Made by a program: the position numbers and the translations under genes. The notes beneath the pieces were generated by a model that had not been told where the DNA came from, did no database searches, and saw only the letters and a program-made list of their open reading frames with translations. Below, piece by piece: positions 9,546 to 19,716 of a DNA stretch of 64,000 nucleotides. The stretch's first letter is position 1; each line of letters begins with the position of its first letter. Location of the stretch: NCBI RefSeq assembly GCF_029203285.1, contig NZ_CP115669.1, positions 434,001 to 498,000 on the forward strand, read 5' to 3'. Source of the stretch: Pseudomonas sp. PSE14. Its GTDB lineage: Bacteria > Pseudomonadota > Gammaproteobacteria > Pseudomonadales > Pseudomonadaceae.

Positions 9546-11459
9546 TCAGACGCGGAAGCGGCTGACCAGCATCTGCAGTTCGTTGCCCAGGCGCGCCAGC
9601 TCCATGCTGGAAGCGGCGGTTTCCTCGCTGGCGGCGGCGGTCTGCTCGGAGATGTCGCGCACGTTCATCACGCTGCGGTTGATCTCCTCGGCCACGGCGC
9701 TCTGCTGCTCGGAGGCGGCGGCAATCTGCTGGTTCATCGACTGGATGGTCGACACGGTGCGGGTGATGGCGCCCAGGCGCTCGCCGGCGCGGCGGGTCAG
9801 GTCGACGGTGCTGACGGTCAGCTCGCGGCTGGTTTCCATCATCTGCACGGCCTGCTGGGTGCCGCTCTGCAGGCCGGCGATCAGCTCCTCGATTTCCTCG
9901 GTGGAGGATTGGGTGCGCTGCGCCAGGGCACGTACCTCGTCGGCCACCACGGCGAAACCACGGCCGGCGTCGCCAGCGCGGGCGGCTTCGATGGCGGCGT
10001 TGAGCGCCAGCAGGTTGGTCTGTTCGGCCACCGCCTTGATCACGTCCAGCACGCTGCCGATCTTCTCGCTTTCCCGCTTGAGCTTGAGCACCGACTCGTT
10101 GGAGCGGTCGACCTCGCCGGCCAGGCGGTCCATCTGCCCCACGGCCTCGTTCACCGCACCTTCGCCGTCGCGGGCCTGGCGGTCGGCGGCGGAGGCGGCC
10201 TCGGAGGCCTCCTCGGCGTTGCGCGCGACTTCCTGCACGGTGGCGGCCATTTCGTTCATGGCGGTGGCGACCTGGTCGGTCTCGGTCTTCTGGTTGTTGA
10301 CCCCGGCACTGGTCTGCTCGGTGACCGCGGAAAGCTCCTCGGCCGCGCTGGCGATCTGCGTCACGCCGTCGTGGATGCGGCCGATCAGCTCGCGCAGGGA
10401 CAGGTTCATACGCTGCATGCTCTTCTGCAACTGGCCCAGCTCGTCGGAGCGACTGGTGTGGATGTCGCGAGAGAGATCGCCGTCGGCGATGCGTTCGGCG
10501 TGGCCCAGCACCTCGCGCAGCGGATTGACGATCTGCCCGGTGATGATCCAGGCAGCGATTAGGCCCAGCACCAGGGCGATCAGCGCGGAGAGGCCGAGCA
10601 GGGTCTTGGCCTGGGCGACGCCGGCATCGCGCTTGGCGGTTTCGCTGACGGTGAGTTCATTGCTGATCTTCTCGATCTGCACGCCCGCGTCGCGCATGCG
10701 ATCACGGGCGGCCTGGCTGGCGTTGACCTCGGTGCGGTAGGTATCGAGTGCCGCGCGGTAGGCGGCCAGGGCATCGAGGGCGCTCTGGTAGTCGGCGGCC
10801 AGGTCGGCGGGAGCATGCTGCATGCCCGTTTGTACGGCCTGGGTGGCCTGCTGGAGGCCGTCGACGGCGGTATTTTCCAGCGCGGGATTGTCGACGCTGG
10901 TGTAGGCAAGCACCTGGAAGCGTGCTGCCATCACCTGGCGGCCCAGGCTGGCCAGTGCCTGCAGTTGCTGCAGGCTTTCGCTGCTGCCATTGGCGACCAG
11001 TTTCTGCTCGGCCTTCTCCAGGCCGCCGGTGATGAGCGCGGCATTGCGGATGAGGTTCTGCTTGGCGGCGTCACGGGCCGCGAAGGACTTCAGCAGTTCG
11101 TCATACAGCCGGCGGTACTCCGCGGACAGCTCATGCTGCTGGTCCAGCTTGCGGCGGTCCTGCGCTTCGCTGAACTTGTCGTAGAGGGCCTTGTGGCGCT
11201 GGTCCAGCTGGTCCAGGGCGTCGACCACCAGCTTGGCGTCTTCCGGCGCGCGGGTGGACTGGAACTTCAGGCGGGCGATGCGCAGGTCCTTGGCGCCGGC
11301 CACCAGCTCGGAAATCTCGCCGAGCTTGTCGCCACGGTTGATCACGTTGCCCAGGTTGATCCAGCCGGTGAGGGCGATCAGCAGGGTGAGCAACAGCACC
11401 AGGCCGAAGCCTGCGGCGAGTTTGAGTTTGACAGTCAGGTTGTTGAACCAGCGGAACAT
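9546..11459 (-). CDS. mcpK: Methyl-accepting chemotaxis protein with helical bimodular (HBM-type) sensor
   Basis: A 637-residue chemoreceptor. TM1 (about 12-34) is followed by a long, entirely helical periplasmic region of about 255 residues, the size of an HBM domain, then TM2, HAMP and a signalling domain with tip [24 protein letters not shown] receptors bind small carboxylates. Position beside rsmE matches PAO1 PA5072, known as McpK (2-oxoglutarate), from memory, so the symbol rests on context plus architecture. The start [14 protein letters not shown] at 11459 is chosen over longer upstream frames because it opens the TM1 region and leaves a FliA-like promoter in the leader. Confidence 0.82.
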   Translation of the reverse strand: MFRWFNNLTVKLKLAAGFGLVLLLTLLIALTGWINLGNVINRGDKLGEISELVAGAKDLRIARLKFQSTRAPEDAKLVVDALDQLDQRHKALYDKFSEAQDRRKLDQQHELSAEYRRLYDELLKSFAARDAAKQNLIRNAALITGGLEKAEQKLVANGSSESLQQLQALASLGRQVMAARFQVLAYTSVDNPALENTAVDGLQQATQAVQTGMQHAPADLAADYQSALDALAAYRAALDTYRTEVNASQAARDRMRDAGVQIEKISNELTVSETAKRDAGVAQAKTLLGLSALIALVLGLIAAWIITGQIVNPLREVLGHAERIADGDLSRDIHTSRSDELGQLQKSMQRMNLSLRELIGRIHDGVTQIASAAEELSAVTEQTSAGVNNQKTETDQVATAMNEMAATVQEVARNAEEASEAASAADRQARDGEGAVNEAVGQMDRLAGEVDRSNESVLKLKRESEKIGSVLDVIKAVAEQTNLLALNAAIEAARAGDAGRGFAVVADEVRALAQRTQSSTEEIEELIAGLQSGTQQAVQMMETSRELTVSTVDLTRRAGERLGAITRTVSTIQSMNQQIAAASEQQSAVAEEINRSVMNVRDISEQTAAASEETAASSMELARLGNELQMLVSRFRV

Positions 11460-11542
11460 GGCGGTGGGGCTCCAGCGATGAACAGGGCCGGTACGCATGG
11501 CTGAGCGGGAGATGCGCAGAGTGGGAGCGACCGGTATTGCGG

Positions 11543-11569
11543 ATATCGGCGCCTGCGCCCGGAACTGAA
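11543..11569 (-). promoter_or_regulatory. FliA (sigma-28)-like promoter of HBM chemoreceptor gene
   Basis: On the minus strand TTCAGTTC-N11-GCCGATAT: 5/8 in the -35, exact 11-bp spacing and 7/8 in the -10. Predicted start near 11536, leader about 77 nt. Confidence 0.6.
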
Positions 11570-11643
11570 GCCTGTCGCGGTGTTTTTCTGACTGGTGGTT
11601 CACGCTGGACGCCGCATGGTTGCTGGCCTGGAGCCAGCCTGGA

Positions 11644-12351
11644 CTAGAACAGGCGTGCCAGGAGCGCGGTGACGGCGGTTTCGACGCGCAGGATGCGCTC
11701 GCCGAGCTGGACGGGATTGAGCCCGGCTTCGCGGAGCTTTTCCACTTCGTAGGGAATCCAGCCACCCTCCGGGCCGATGGCCAGGGTGACGGGCTCGGCG
11801 AGGGCGCGCGGGCACTCGGGCCAGGGGCCAGGGTGGCCGATCAGGCCGAGGCTACCGGCGGCCAGGGCGGGCAGGCGGTCCTCGACGAAGGGCTTGAAGC
11901 GCTTCTCGATGATCACCTCCGGCAGCACGGTGTCGCGGGCTTGTTCCAGGCCGAGGATCAGTTGCTCGCGCACCGCCTCGGGTTCGAGGAAGGGGGTCTG
12001 CCAGAAGCTCTTTTCCACCCGGTAACTGTTGAGCAGCACCAGGCGCGGCACGCCCATGGCGGCGACGGTCTGCAGCACGCGGCGGAGCATCTTCGGGCGG
12101 GGCAGGGCGAGCAGCAGGGTGAGCGGCAGCTTGGCCGGCGGCGCCTGGTCGAAACTGACCCGCAATTCGGCTTCGTTGGCGTCCAGGCGCAGCAGGCGGC
12201 CTTCGCCCATCAGGCCGCCGAGGCGGCCGACACGCAGGCTGTCGCCGCTTTCGGCACGGTGGACTTCCTGCATGTGGGTAAGGCGGCGGTCGCGCAGGAT
12301 CACGCGATCCGCCGCGACGAAGTCGGCGTCGTCGAGCAGCAGCAGGTTCAC
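11644..12351 (-). CDS. rsmE: RsmE, 16S rRNA m3U1498 methyltransferase
   Basis: A 235-residue SPOUT methyltransferase that methylates N3 of U1498 in 16S rRNA using SAM. An N-terminal PUA-like part is followed by the knotted SAM-binding domain with IGPEGGW and the C-terminal [19 protein letters not shown] knot. The start is a GTG at 12351 that overlaps the tatC stop as GTGA (4 bp), indicating translational coupling. A longer frame reading into tatC on another frame is a shadow. It is the last gene of the ubiE-to-rsmE run. Confidence 0.95.
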   Translation of the reverse strand: MNLLLLDDADFVAADRVILRDRRLTHMQEVHRAESGDSLRVGRLGGLMGEGRLLRLDANEAELRVSFDQAPPAKLPLTLLLALPRPKMLRRVLQTVAAMGVPRLVLLNSYRVEKSFWQTPFLEPEAVREQLILGLEQARDTVLPEVIIEKRFKPFVEDRLPALAAGSLGLIGHPGPWPECPRALAEPVTLAIGPEGGWIPYEVEKLREAGLNPVQLGERILRVETAVTALLARLF

Positions 12352-13145
12352 GGACGGGTAGCCGGCGGCTGGTCGCCCTTGGACTCGTCTTCTCCCGTCT
12401 CCGGGCCGCGCTTGCGGATCAGGTGGCTGAACAGCACGCCGGCCTCGAACAGCATCCACATCGGCACCGCCAGCAGGGTCTGCGACAGCGGGTCCGGCGG
12501 GGTGAGGATCATGCCGACGACGAAGCAGCCGATGATCACGTAGGGGCGGATCTTCTTCAGGTAGGCCACGTCGACCACCCCGATCCACACCAGCAGCACG
12601 GTGGCCACCGGAATCTCGAAGGCCACGCCGAAGGCGAACAGCAGGGTGAGGAAGTCCAGGTAGCTGTTGATGTCGGTCATCGGCGTCACCCCTTCCGGGG
12701 CCTGGCCGAGGAAGAAGTGGAACATCAACGGGAACACCAGGAAGTAGGCGAAGGCCATGCCGGCATAGAACAGCACGATGCTGGAGGCCAGCAGCGGCAG
12801 GGCGACGCGCTTCTCGTGCTTGTACAGGCCCGGCGCGATGAAGCCCCAGACCTGGCCGAGGATCACTGGCATGGCCAGCAGCACGGCGACGATCATGGTC
12901 AGCTTCAGCGGCGCGAGGAAGGCCGACGCCGGGTCGATGGCGATCATCGTCGCGCCTTCGGGCAGGAAGCGTCGCAGCGGCTCGGAAGCCAGGGCGTAGA
13001 TCTTCTGCGAGAAGTACAGCAGGCCGATGAAGATCACGAAGATCGCGATCACGCAACGCAGCAGGCGGGTGCGCAGCTCGGTCAGGTGCGAGACCAGGGG
13101 CATTTCCTGGTCGTTTTCGGGCTGGTCGGGTTTTTCGGCGCTCAT
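12348..13145 (-). CDS. tatC: TatC, twin-arginine translocase subunit
   Basis: A 265-residue polytopic inner-membrane protein with six predicted helices. With TatB it forms the receptor for folded proteins bearing an RR signal. Family motifs are [11 protein letters not shown] near the N-terminus, [11 protein letters not shown] and the loop LTPPDPLSQ. It overlaps tatB by 4 bp and rsmE by 4 bp. The C-terminus carries a polar tail ([15 protein letters not shown]). Confidence 0.97.
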   Translation of the reverse strand: MSAEKPDQPENDQEMPLVSHLTELRTRLLRCVIAIFVIFIGLLYFSQKIYALASEPLRRFLPEGATMIAIDPASAFLAPLKLTMIVAVLLAMPVILGQVWGFIAPGLYKHEKRVALPLLASSIVLFYAGMAFAYFLVFPLMFHFFLGQAPEGVTPMTDINSYLDFLTLLFAFGVAFEIPVATVLLVWIGVVDVAYLKKIRPYVIIGCFVVGMILTPPDPLSQTLLAVPMWMLFEAGVLFSHLIRKRGPETGEDESKGDQPPATRP

Positions 13146-13648
13146 GGGTTACGCGGCGTCTCGGACGAAGCGGGCGGCTGGCTCGCGGCGGTCGGTTGGC
13201 TGGCTTCCGGCGCTTGTGGCGCGGCGGCAGGCGCCGATTCCGGGGCGGCCGGCGGGACGATGCCCGCGCCCGGCAGGCTGTTCAGGCGGCTGTTGGGCGC
13301 GATGGTCGGCGCCGCGGGCGGCTCGACGGGCGCGCCCTGGCCTTCGGGCTGGGCCGGCTGCTGCGGGTTGAAGGTTTCCCGAGCCTGGGATTGCAGGTCG
13401 GTCAGCGGCGCCATCAGCTTCTTGGCTTCCTGTTCCATCTGCAGGATGTGTTCGTTGTGCAGCTGACGGCGGATTTCGTCCGCACCCAGCTCACGCTCCA
13501 CTTCCGTCTTGATGGCGTTGAAGCTGCGCTTGAGCCGGCCGATCCACAGCCCGGCGGTGCGCGCGGCACCGGGCAGGCGGTCAGGACCGAGCACCAGCAG
13601 GGCGACGAGGCCCACCAGCAGCAGTTCGCTGAAGCTGATACCGAACAT
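13142..13648 (-). CDS. tatB: TatB, twin-arginine translocase subunit
   Basis: A 168-residue single-span protein. The opening [19 protein letters not shown] is the membrane helix, followed by the GPDRLP hinge and an amphipathic helix ([15 protein letters not shown]). The last 80 residues are a Pro/Ala/Gln-rich tail of low complexity, common in pseudomonads. The ATGA overlap with tatC suggests coupled translation; tatA lies 11 bp upstream. Confidence 0.95.
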   Translation of the reverse strand: MFGISFSELLLVGLVALLVLGPDRLPGAARTAGLWIGRLKRSFNAIKTEVERELGADEIRRQLHNEHILQMEQEAKKLMAPLTDLQSQARETFNPQQPAQPEGQGAPVEPPAAPTIAPNSRLNSLPGAGIVPPAAPESAPAAAPQAPEASQPTAASQPPASSETPRNP

Positions 13649-13659
13649 GGTTTATCCCA

Positions 13660-13908
13660 TCAGTCCTTGCGAGCCGGCTCTTCGACCTTCTGCGCCGTGG
13701 CGTCGATGGTGTGCGGTTGGTTCAGCGGCGGGGTGCCGGCAGCGGCGTTGGGGTCTTTCTTCTCGTCTTCCTCGGTATTCATCGCCTTGCGGAAGCCCTT
13801 GATGGCTTCGCCGACGTCCGAACCCAGGTTCTTCAGGCGCTTGGTGCCGAAGACCAGGACCACGACGATCAGGATGACGACCCAGTGTTTCCAGTCAAAG
13901 ATGCCCAT
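13660..13908 (-). CDS. tatA: TatA, pore-forming subunit of twin-arginine translocase
   Basis: An 82-residue protein. [20 protein letters not shown] forms the membrane helix, followed by the [10 protein letters not shown] hinge and an amphipathic helix with the conserved FRKAM end. Oligomers form the transport path. An AAGGAG site lies 7 bp before the ATG at 13908; the longer upstream frame is rejected since TatA always begins near this Met. It lies between hisE and tatB. Confidence 0.97.
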   Translation of the reverse strand: MGIFDWKHWVVILIVVVLVFGTKRLKNLGSDVGEAIKGFRKAMNTEEDEKKDPNAAAGTPPLNQPHTIDATAQKVEEPARKD

Positions 13909-13933
13909 CTTGTTCTCCTTGAGGTAATCGGGT

Positions 13934-14272
13934 TCAGGCCGACGGTTGGCGGGCTGCCTTCTCGTCGTGCCCGGAAAGGCCGAAGCGGCGGTCCAGCTCG
14001 TCCAGTACCGCCTGTGGGTGCTGGCCGAGGGCGGCGAGCATGACCAGGGAGTGGAACCAGAGGTCGGCCGTTTCGTAGATAAGGTCCGTGCAGTCACCGC
14101 TTGCGGCGGCGTCCTTGGCGGCCAGGATGGTTTCCACCGACTCCTCGCCGACCTTTTCCAGAATCTTGTTCAGGCCCTTGTGGTACAGGCTGGCCACGTA
14201 GGAGCTGTCCGGTGCGGCATTCTTGCGCGCTTCGAGGACTTCCGCCAGACGGGCGAGGGTATCAGTGCTCAT
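13934..14272 (-). CDS. hisE: HisE, phosphoribosyl-ATP pyrophosphatase
   Basis: A 112-residue helical pyrophosphohydrolase for the second step of histidine synthesis (PR-ATP to PR-AMP). The MazG-like metal-binding pattern is [14 protein letters not shown] with [13 protein letters not shown]. It overlaps the 3' end of hisI by 11 bp. Separate hisI and hisE genes, rather than a fused hisIE, and their linkage to tat genes are normal for Pseudomonas. Confidence 0.97.
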   Translation of the reverse strand: MSTDTLARLAEVLEARKNAAPDSSYVASLYHKGLNKILEKVGEESVETILAAKDAAASGDCTDLIYETADLWFHSLVMLAALGQHPQAVLDELDRRFGLSGHDEKAARQPSA

Positions 14273-14675
14273 GGGGTTTTCCTGTACCTACGTGGGAGTA
14301 GATGGCATCCGGGTCCTTCAGGACCGGGTCGACGGTCTGCCAGGCGCCGTTCTCGAACACCCGGTAGAAGCAGCTTTCGCGACCGGTATGGCAGGCGATG
14401 CCGCCCAGTTGCTCGACCATCAGGATCACCACGTCGGCGTCGCAGTCCAGGCGCAGTTCGTGCAGCTTCTGCACGTGCCCGGAATCCTCGCCCTTGCGCC
14501 ACAGCTTGCCGCGCGAGCGCGACCAGTAGATGGCGCGGTTTTCCGCCGCGGTCAGGGCCAGGGCCTCGCGGTTCATCCAGGCCATCATCAGCACGCGACC
14601 GGTGCGATGGTCCTGGGCGATCGCCGGCACCAGTCCATCGGCATTCCACTTGATTTCGTCCAGCCAGTCTTTCAT
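14262..14675 (-). CDS. hisI: HisI, phosphoribosyl-AMP cyclohydrolase
   Basis: A 137-residue zinc enzyme for the third step of histidine synthesis, opening the adenine ring of PR-AMP. Metal-binding and active-site motifs: [22 protein letters not shown] and the C-terminal [10 protein letters not shown] with two zinc-binding cysteines. The ATG at 14675 ([11 protein letters not shown]) is the family start; an upstream Met 42 bp earlier adds an unrelated stretch. The product of hisE is its substrate, which fits the overlap. Confidence 0.97.
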   Translation of the reverse strand: MKDWLDEIKWNADGLVPAIAQDHRTGRVLMMAWMNREALALTAAENRAIYWSRSRGKLWRKGEDSGHVQKLHELRLDCDADVVILMVEQLGGIACHTGRESCFYRVFENGAWQTVDPVLKDPDAIYSHVGTGKPHEH

Positions 14676-14758
14676 CTCGGGTTCCGTACGGCGGGCACAC
14701 GCGGTGCCCGGAGCCACTGTCTACAACGCTTAAGTGTGCCAGCCGGGGCGGCGACTGG

Positions 14759-16366
14759 CTATCGGCGCAGGATCAGATATAGACCGCCGGCCAGCATCGC
14801 CCAGGCCGGCCAGGCCGCGAGGCTGTGGGTGGCCAGGCCGGTTTCGGCGGCGCCGGCGACCAGCACCGCGCCAATCAGACGCGCCGGCCAGGCGCTGGCC
14901 ATGCCTGCCTGGCCGTTGCCGTCGCGGGCTTCGTTCTGCGGTTCGCGGGACAGCCGTTCGAGCGTGTCGCGGGTCATCTGCGCGAGGTGCGGCAGCTGCT
15001 CGATGTGTTGCTGGGCGTTGCGCAGCAACTGGCCTGGGCTGACGCGGTCGCGCATCCAGCGTTCGAGGAAGGGCTGGGCGGTGGTCCACAGGTCCAGCTC
15101 CGGGTAGAGCTGGCGGCCCAGGCCTTCGATGTTCAGCAGGGTCTTCTGCAGCAGCACCAGCTGCGGCTGCACTTCCATGTTGAAGCGCCGCGCGGTCTGG
15201 AACAGGCGCAGCAGCACCTGGCCGAAGGAGATGTCCTTGAGCGGCTTCTCGAAGATCGGCTCGCACACGGTACGGATCGCCGCTTCGAAGTCGTTGACCT
15301 TGGTTTCCGCCGGTACCCAGCCCGAATCGATGTGCAACTGGGCGACCTTGCGGTAGTCGCGCTTGAAGAAGGCGATCAGGTTGCGCGCCAGGTAGTCCTG
15401 GTCCTCGTCGGTGAGGCTGCCGACGATGCCGCAGTCCACCGCAATGTACTGCGGGCTCCAGGGCGTACGGGTGCTGACGAAGATGTTGCCCGGGTGCATG
15501 TCGGCGTGGAAGAAGCTGTCGCGGAACACCTGGGTGAAGAAGATCTCCACGCCACGTTCGGCCAGCGCCTTGAAGTCGGTGCGCTGGTCGCGCAGGGTGT
15601 CCAGGTCGGTGACCGGGATGCCGTAGATGCGCTCCATCACCAGCACCTTGGGGCGGCACCAGTCCCAGTAGACCTGGGGTACGTAGAGCAGCGGCGAGCC
15701 GTCGAAATTGCGCCGCAGCTGCGAGGCGTTGGCGGCTTCGCGCAGCAGGTCGAGCTCGTCGTAGATGGTCTTCTCGTAGTCGCTGACCACTTCCGCCGGG
15801 TGCAGGCGGCGGGCGTCGGCGGAGATGCGTTCGGCGGTGCGGGCGAGGATGTGCAGCCAGGCGATGTCGGAGCGGATCACCGGCTCCAGGTTCGGGCGGA
15901 TCACCTTCACCACCACTTCTTCGCCGCTCTTGAGCTGCGCGGCATGGACCTGGGCCACCGAGGCCGACGCCAGCGGTTCGCGCTCGAAGCGCGAGAACAC
16001 CTGCTCGATCTTCGCCCCCAGCTGCTCCTCGATGCGCGCCACGGCGAGCTCGGGCGGGAAGGGCGGGACCTTGTCCTGCAGGCGCGCCAGCTCGTTGGCG
16101 ATGTCGTCCGGCAGCAGGTCGCGGCGGGTGGAGAGGATCTGGCCGAACTTGATGAAGATCGGGCCGAGGTCTTCCAGGGTCAGGCGCAGGCGCTCGCCGC
16201 GCGTGAGCTGCAAGGGTTTGCGCGGCAGCCAGCGCCACGGCAGCAGTCCGCCGACCAGCCGCAGCCACCAGGGCAGGAAGGGCAGTTCGAGGACCATGTC
16301 GTCGAGTCGGTAGCGGATCGCCACGCGCTGGATGCGCAGCAGGCGGCGGAAGGCGAGCAGCTTCAT
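14759..16366 (-). CDS. ubiB: UbiB, ubiquinone-biosynthesis atypical kinase/ATPase
   Basis: A 535-residue ABC1/ADCK-family protein needed for ubiquinone synthesis; it is an ATPase thought to extract lipid intermediates from the membrane. Visible: the KxGQ-type motif [17 protein letters not shown], the Ala-rich nucleotide loop [11 protein letters not shown], catalytic-loop [12 protein letters not shown] and metal motif VDCGIVG. Two hydrophobic helices at the C-terminus (about 492-535) anchor it. It overlaps ubiJ by 4 bp. Confidence 0.96.
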   Translation of the reverse strand: MKLLAFRRLLRIQRVAIRYRLDDMVLELPFLPWWLRLVGGLLPWRWLPRKPLQLTRGERLRLTLEDLGPIFIKFGQILSTRRDLLPDDIANELARLQDKVPPFPPELAVARIEEQLGAKIEQVFSRFEREPLASASVAQVHAAQLKSGEEVVVKVIRPNLEPVIRSDIAWLHILARTAERISADARRLHPAEVVSDYEKTIYDELDLLREAANASQLRRNFDGSPLLYVPQVYWDWCRPKVLVMERIYGIPVTDLDTLRDQRTDFKALAERGVEIFFTQVFRDSFFHADMHPGNIFVSTRTPWSPQYIAVDCGIVGSLTDEDQDYLARNLIAFFKRDYRKVAQLHIDSGWVPAETKVNDFEAAIRTVCEPIFEKPLKDISFGQVLLRLFQTARRFNMEVQPQLVLLQKTLLNIEGLGRQLYPELDLWTTAQPFLERWMRDRVSPGQLLRNAQQHIEQLPHLAQMTRDTLERLSREPQNEARDGNGQAGMASAWPARLIGAVLVAGAAETGLATHSLAAWPAWAMLAGGLYLILRR

Positions 16367-16986
16367 GCGTCGGGCTTGATCTTCTGGGTCAGGCGGGTAA
16401 TCCGCGCGTCGAGGCGGTCGAGGGATATCTTCAACTGGTCCAGCTCTTCGAAGCGGGCTTCGGCTTCATGCTGGCCGACCAGGGTACGGCTTTCTTCGGC
16501 CAGGTAGTCGGCCAGGCTCAGGCGCAGGCTTTCCAGGCTGTCGCCGGCCCAGGCCATGCCGCCGCGCAGGCGCGCGCCGAGCAGGTGCGCGGGCACCGGG
16601 CCGAGCCAGCGGGAGACTTCGTATTCCCAGTCCAGCTCCAGGCTCTGCAGGATGTCGGCAATCTCCAGCAGCATGGCGCTGTCGCCGCTCATCTCGACTT
16701 CCGGGCTGTGCAGCACGCGGGTCTTGTCCCGCGCCAGGGCCAGTTGCAGCAGGCTGCCGGCTGGTGCGCGCAGGGTGCAGTCGACTTCGGCCTCAAAGTG
16801 CGCGGCCAGGTGCAGACCGTCGGCGTCGGGGAGGATGAACAGCCTGAGCGCGGGCGCCTGGCAGTCCACCTCCAGCACTTCGCCGGCCAGTCGGCCCAGG
16901 CGCTGCAGCGCCACGCCGTCCAGCCGCAGGACGCGGTTCAGGGTGGCTTCGGCGCTGGCCAGCACGGCCTGGGTCAGCAGGGTCAT
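16363..16986 (-). CDS. ubiJ: UbiJ, SCP2-domain accessory factor of ubiquinone synthesis
   Basis: A 207-residue soluble protein. The N-terminal half is an SCP2-like sterol-carrier fold thought to hold octaprenyl intermediates; the C-terminus has a charged coiled-coil-like helix ([21 protein letters not shown]). It sits between ubiE and ubiB with a 1-bp and a 4-bp overlap, the standard ubiEJB order. The protein scaffolds the soluble Ubi complex in E. coli. Confidence 0.9.
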   Translation of the reverse strand: MTLLTQAVLASAEATLNRVLRLDGVALQRLGRLAGEVLEVDCQAPALRLFILPDADGLHLAAHFEAEVDCTLRAPAGSLLQLALARDKTRVLHSPEVEMSGDSAMLLEIADILQSLELDWEYEVSRWLGPVPAHLLGARLRGGMAWAGDSLESLRLSLADYLAEESRTLVGQHEAEARFEELDQLKISLDRLDARITRLTQKIKPDA

Positions 16987-17768
16987 CAGGGCTTGATGCC
17001 GCGATGCAGGGCGACGATACCGCCGGTCATGTTGTGGTAGGTGACGCGGTCGAAGCCGGCTTCCACCATCATCGACTTCAGGGTTTCCTGGTCCGGGTGC
17101 ATGCGGATCGACTCGGCGAGGTAGCGATAGCTTTCCGAATCGTTGGTGACCAGCTTGCCCATCAGCGGCAGGAGGGTGAAGGAGTAAGCGTCATAGGCCT
17201 TGGACAGCAGGCTGCTGGTGGGCTTGGAGAATTCCAGTACCAGCAGGCGGCCGCCCGGCTTGAGCACGCGCAGCATGGAGCGGATGGCTTCGTCCTTGTG
17301 GGTGACGTTGCGCAGGCCGAAGGCGATGGTCACCGCGTCGAAATGGTTGTCCGGGAAGGGCAGCTTCTCGGCATCGGCCTGGACGAAGCTGACGTTGCCG
17401 GCAACGCCGCTGTCGAGCAGCTTGTCGCGGCCGACCTTGAGCATCGAGGCGTTGATGTCGGCCAGCACCACTTCGCCGGTCGGGCCGACCAGGCGGGAGA
17501 ACTGGCGGGTCAGGTCACCGGTGCCACCGGCGATGTCCAGCACCCGGTTGCCGGCGCGCACGCCCGACAGCTCGATGGTGAAGCGCTTCCACAGACGGTG
17601 GACGCCACCGGACATCAGGTCGTTCATCAGGTCGTACTTGGCCGCCACCGAGTGGAAGACCTCGGCGACCTTCTCGGCCTTCTCGCTCTCGCGCACGGTC
17701 TTGTAGCCGAAGTGCGTGGTGGGATCGGCGCTGTCCTGGCCGGCTTGGGGCTTGCGCGGTTCGCTCAT
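16986..17768 (-). CDS. ubiE: UbiE, ubiquinone/menaquinone C-methyltransferase
   Basis: A 260-residue class I SAM methyltransferase that adds the C2 methyl of ubiquinone. Motif I is [12 protein letters not shown], with [14 protein letters not shown] and the family signature [12 protein letters not shown]. The ATG at 17768 (MSEPRKPQ) is preferred over one 48 bp upstream as it matches the family length. It heads the run ubiE-ubiJ-ubiB-hisI-hisE-tatABC-rsmE and is divergent from the PHA-region gene at 17909. Confidence 0.96.
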   Translation of the reverse strand: MSEPRKPQAGQDSADPTTHFGYKTVRESEKAEKVAEVFHSVAAKYDLMNDLMSGGVHRLWKRFTIELSGVRAGNRVLDIAGGTGDLTRQFSRLVGPTGEVVLADINASMLKVGRDKLLDSGVAGNVSFVQADAEKLPFPDNHFDAVTIAFGLRNVTHKDEAIRSMLRVLKPGGRLLVLEFSKPTSSLLSKAYDAYSFTLLPLMGKLVTNDSESYRYLAESIRMHPDQETLKSMMVEAGFDRVTYHNMTGGIVALHRGIKP

Positions 17769-17908
17769 GGCATTTCTACCCTGGAAGTCAGTGGCGGGCA
17801 TTCTAACAGGAAGCACGGAAAACGCCGCCCCGCTCGCAGCCCGGGCGGGGTGCGGCGATACGGCGCGGCGCGTATGATCGCGGAGTCAGTCAGTCACGGA
17901 GTCCCAGC

Positions 17909-18184
17909 ATGTCCCGTATCCACGTCGAACGTCCCCATTCCCTCGGCCGCGAGGCCGCCCGCGCCAAGGCAGAGAAGCTTGCCGACAAGCTCACCCGCGA
18001 GCACGGCGTGAGCAGCGAGTGGCAGGGCGACACCCTGGTGATCAAGCGCAGCGGCGTGGACGGGCGCATCGAGGTGGGCGAGGACAAGATCGCGGTGGAC
18101 GTGAAGCTGGGCCTGATGCTCTCGGCCATGAGCGGCCTGCTCAAGGGCGAGATCGAGCGCGCGCTGGACAAGGCGTTGGCGTGA
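17909..18184 (+). CDS. PHA-system protein (PF09650-type)
   Basis: A 91-residue protein of the polyhydroxyalkanoic acid system family found beside phasin genes; molecular role unknown. It begins MSRIHVERPHSLG, has EWQGDTLVIKRSGVDG and ends as an amphipathic helix LKGEIERALDKALA. No signal peptide. A hairpin follows, so it is probably transcribed separately from phaIF. It fits the position of PAO1 PA5062 (from memory). Confidence 0.85.
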   Translation: MSRIHVERPHSLGREAARAKAEKLADKLTREHGVSSEWQGDTLVIKRSGVDGRIEVGEDKIAVDVKLGLMLSAMSGLLKGEIERALDKALA

Positions 18185-18192
18185 TTCTCTGC

Positions 18193-18224
18193 GGCCCCGT
18201 TCCCCACGGGGCCATGCCGTTTTG
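18193..18224 (+). terminator. Likely terminator before phaI
   Basis: Stem GGCCCCGT / ACGGGGCC with a 5-base loop (18193-18213); the T-run (GTTTTG) comes 6-7 bases later, so strength is uncertain. Confidence 0.55.
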
Positions 18225-18315
18225 CGGACGGCGCCGGCGCTCCCGCGAACGCTGGTATGTGTTTTCTAATTTTCCCCGATACCTTGGCTCACAGTCCCGC
18301 CTTTCGCGGGCAGCT

Positions 18316-18332
18316 ATTCGACATCATCGAAT
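18316..18332. promoter_or_regulatory. Inverted repeat in phaI leader
   Basis: ATTCGA-CATCA-TCGAAT, a perfect 6-5-6 palindrome 23 bp before the phaI start. Its position suits an operator or RNA hairpin at the phaIF promoter; no binding protein is proven. Confidence 0.4.
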
Positions 18333-18354
18333 CTGAATCCTGTGAGGTGCCACC

Positions 18355-18765
18355 ATGGCCAAGGCTGTCAGCAAGAAGAAAGTCGCAGAACTCGAATCCT
18401 CCCTCTACTCCGACGCCAAGCACTACGCGCGGCAGATCTGGCTCGCGGGCCTGGGCACCTACGCCAAGGTCGGCCACGAAGGCAGCGAGTACTTCAAGGA
18501 GCTGGTCAAGTCCGGCGAGTCGGTGGAGAAGAAGGGCCGCGAGCTGGTCACCACCCAGATCGATGCCGCCAATGACAGCGTCAAGGGCCGCCTGCACGGC
18601 GTGAAGGCCAAGTTCAACCTGGACAAGATCGAAGAGGCTTTCGACGTCCGCGTCGCTGCCGCTCTCAATCGCATCGGAATTCCCTCCAGGCGTGATGTGG
18701 CGGCGCTCTCTGCTAAGCTGGATTCGCTGAGCGAAGCGCTCGAGCGTGTCGCGAGAACTCAATAA
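18355..18765 (+). CDS. phaI: PhaI, PHA granule-associated phasin
   Basis: A 136-residue phasin coating medium-chain-length PHA granules. Core phasin pattern: KHYARQIWLAGLGTYAKVGHEGSEYFKELVKSGE in segments, then an alpha-helical region and a C-terminal leucine-zipper-like helix (LSAKLDSLSEALERVAR). It resembles the N-terminal half of PhaF, its neighbour 10 bp downstream, consistent with duplication. The start is supported by TGAGG upstream. Confidence 0.95.
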   Translation: MAKAVSKKKVAELESSLYSDAKHYARQIWLAGLGTYAKVGHEGSEYFKELVKSGESVEKKGRELVTTQIDAANDSVKGRLHGVKAKFNLDKIEEAFDVRVAAALNRIGIPSRRDVAALSAKLDSLSEALERVARTQ

Positions 18766-18775
18766 GGAGAGCAGG

Positions 18776-19666
18776 ATGGCTGGCAAAAAAACTACCGATA
18801 AAGAGTCCAGTTGGATCGGCGAGATCGAGAAGTACTCGCGGCAGATCTGGCTGGCCGGCTTGGGGGCCTACTCGAAGGTCAGCAAGGACGGCAGCAAGTT
18901 GTTCGAGACCCTGGTCAAGGACGGCGAGAAGGCTGAAAAGGAAGCCAAGACCGAAGTGGACAAGTCCGTTGGCGCGGTGAAGTCTTCCGCGCGTTCGGCC
19001 AAATCCAAGGTCGAGGCGGTCAAGGGCAAGGCGATCGACAAGTGGGGCGAGCTGGAGGAAGCGTTCGACAAGCGTCTGAACAGCGCGATTTCCCGCCTGG
19101 GTGTGCCGAGCCGCAATGAGGTGAAGGATCTGCACAGCAAGGTCGAGAGCCTGACCAAGCAGATCGAGAAGCTCACGGGCGTCAGTGTGAAGCCCGCCGC
19201 GAAACCGGCTGCCAAGGCTGCCGCCAAGCCTGCAACCAAGGCCGCAGCCAAACCCGCCGCGAAAGCCGCAGCCAAGCCGGCCGCGAAACCCGCTGCGAAG
19301 ACCGCTGCTGCCAAACCTGCTGCCAAGCCTGCGGCGAAACCGGCCGCCAAGCCGGCTGCTAAAGCTGCTGCGAAGCCTGCTGCCAAGGCTGCCGCCAAAC
19401 CGGCTGCGAAGCCGGCGGCCAAGCCCGCTGCAAAACCGGTCGCCAAGGCTGCTGCCAAGCCCGCTGCGGCGAAGCCTGCCGCTGCGAAACCGGCTGCCGC
19501 GAAGAAGCCGGCGGTGAAGAAAGCCGCTGCGCCCAAGCCTGCTGTTGCCAAGCCAGCTGCCGCCAAGCCGGCGACTCCGGCCGCCACTCCGGCACCGGCG
19601 GCGCCTGCCGCTGCTCCGGCCGTGACGCCCGCTGCCGCTCCGGTGACGCCGCCGACCCAGGCCTGA
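18776..19666 (+). CDS. phaF: PhaF, phasin with histone-like tail
   Basis: A 296-residue two-domain phasin. Residues 1-135 are the phasin domain (YSRQIWLAGLGAYSKV, then SRLGVPSRNEVKDLHSKVESL as a leucine zipper). From about 137 a histone-H1-like tail of KPAAK/KAAAK repeats runs to about 265, then an Ala/Pro tail. In P. putida the domain binds DNA and helps granules segregate. The ATG at 18776 has AAGGAGAG upstream; an in-frame start 30 bp earlier inside phaI is less likely. A terminator follows. Confidence 0.96.
   Translation: MAGKKTTDKESSWIGEIEKYSRQIWLAGLGAYSKVSKDGSKLFETLVKDGEKAEKEAKTEVDKSVGAVKSSARSAKSKVEAVKGKAIDKWGELEEAFDKRLNSAISRLGVPSRNEVKDLHSKVESLTKQIEKLTGVSVKPAAKPAAKAAAKPATKAAAKPAAKAAAKPAAKPAAKTAAAKPAAKPAAKPAAKPAAKAAAKPAAKAAAKPAAKPAAKPAAKPVAKAAAKPAAAKPAAAKPAAAKKPAVKKAAAPKPAVAKPAAAKPATPAATPAPAAPAAAPAVTPAAAPVTPPTQA
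19192..19575 (+). repeat. Lys/Ala/Pro repeat tract inside phaF
   Basis: Degenerate tandem codons for AAKPAAK and variants (GCC/GCT AAG/AAA CC.). The DNA is repetitive but codon choice varies, so selection is on the protein. Reading frames on other strands here are shadows. Confidence 0.85.
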
Positions 19667-19685
19667 TAAGCCTGTCGCCGTACCC

Positions 19686-19716
19686 ACGCCCGGCCCCGTG
19701 CCGGGCGTTTTCATTT
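19686..19716. terminator. Bidirectional terminator between phaF and phaD
   Basis: Stem ACGCCCGGC / GCCGGGCGT with a 5-base loop, then TTTTCATTT on the plus strand. It separates the convergent phaIF and phaC1ZC2D units. Confidence 0.8.

Noticed and set aside
19192-19575. Tandem repeat resembling a repeat array
   Set aside because: Periodicity is of codons for KPAAK in phaF, with no spacers; not a CRISPR array.
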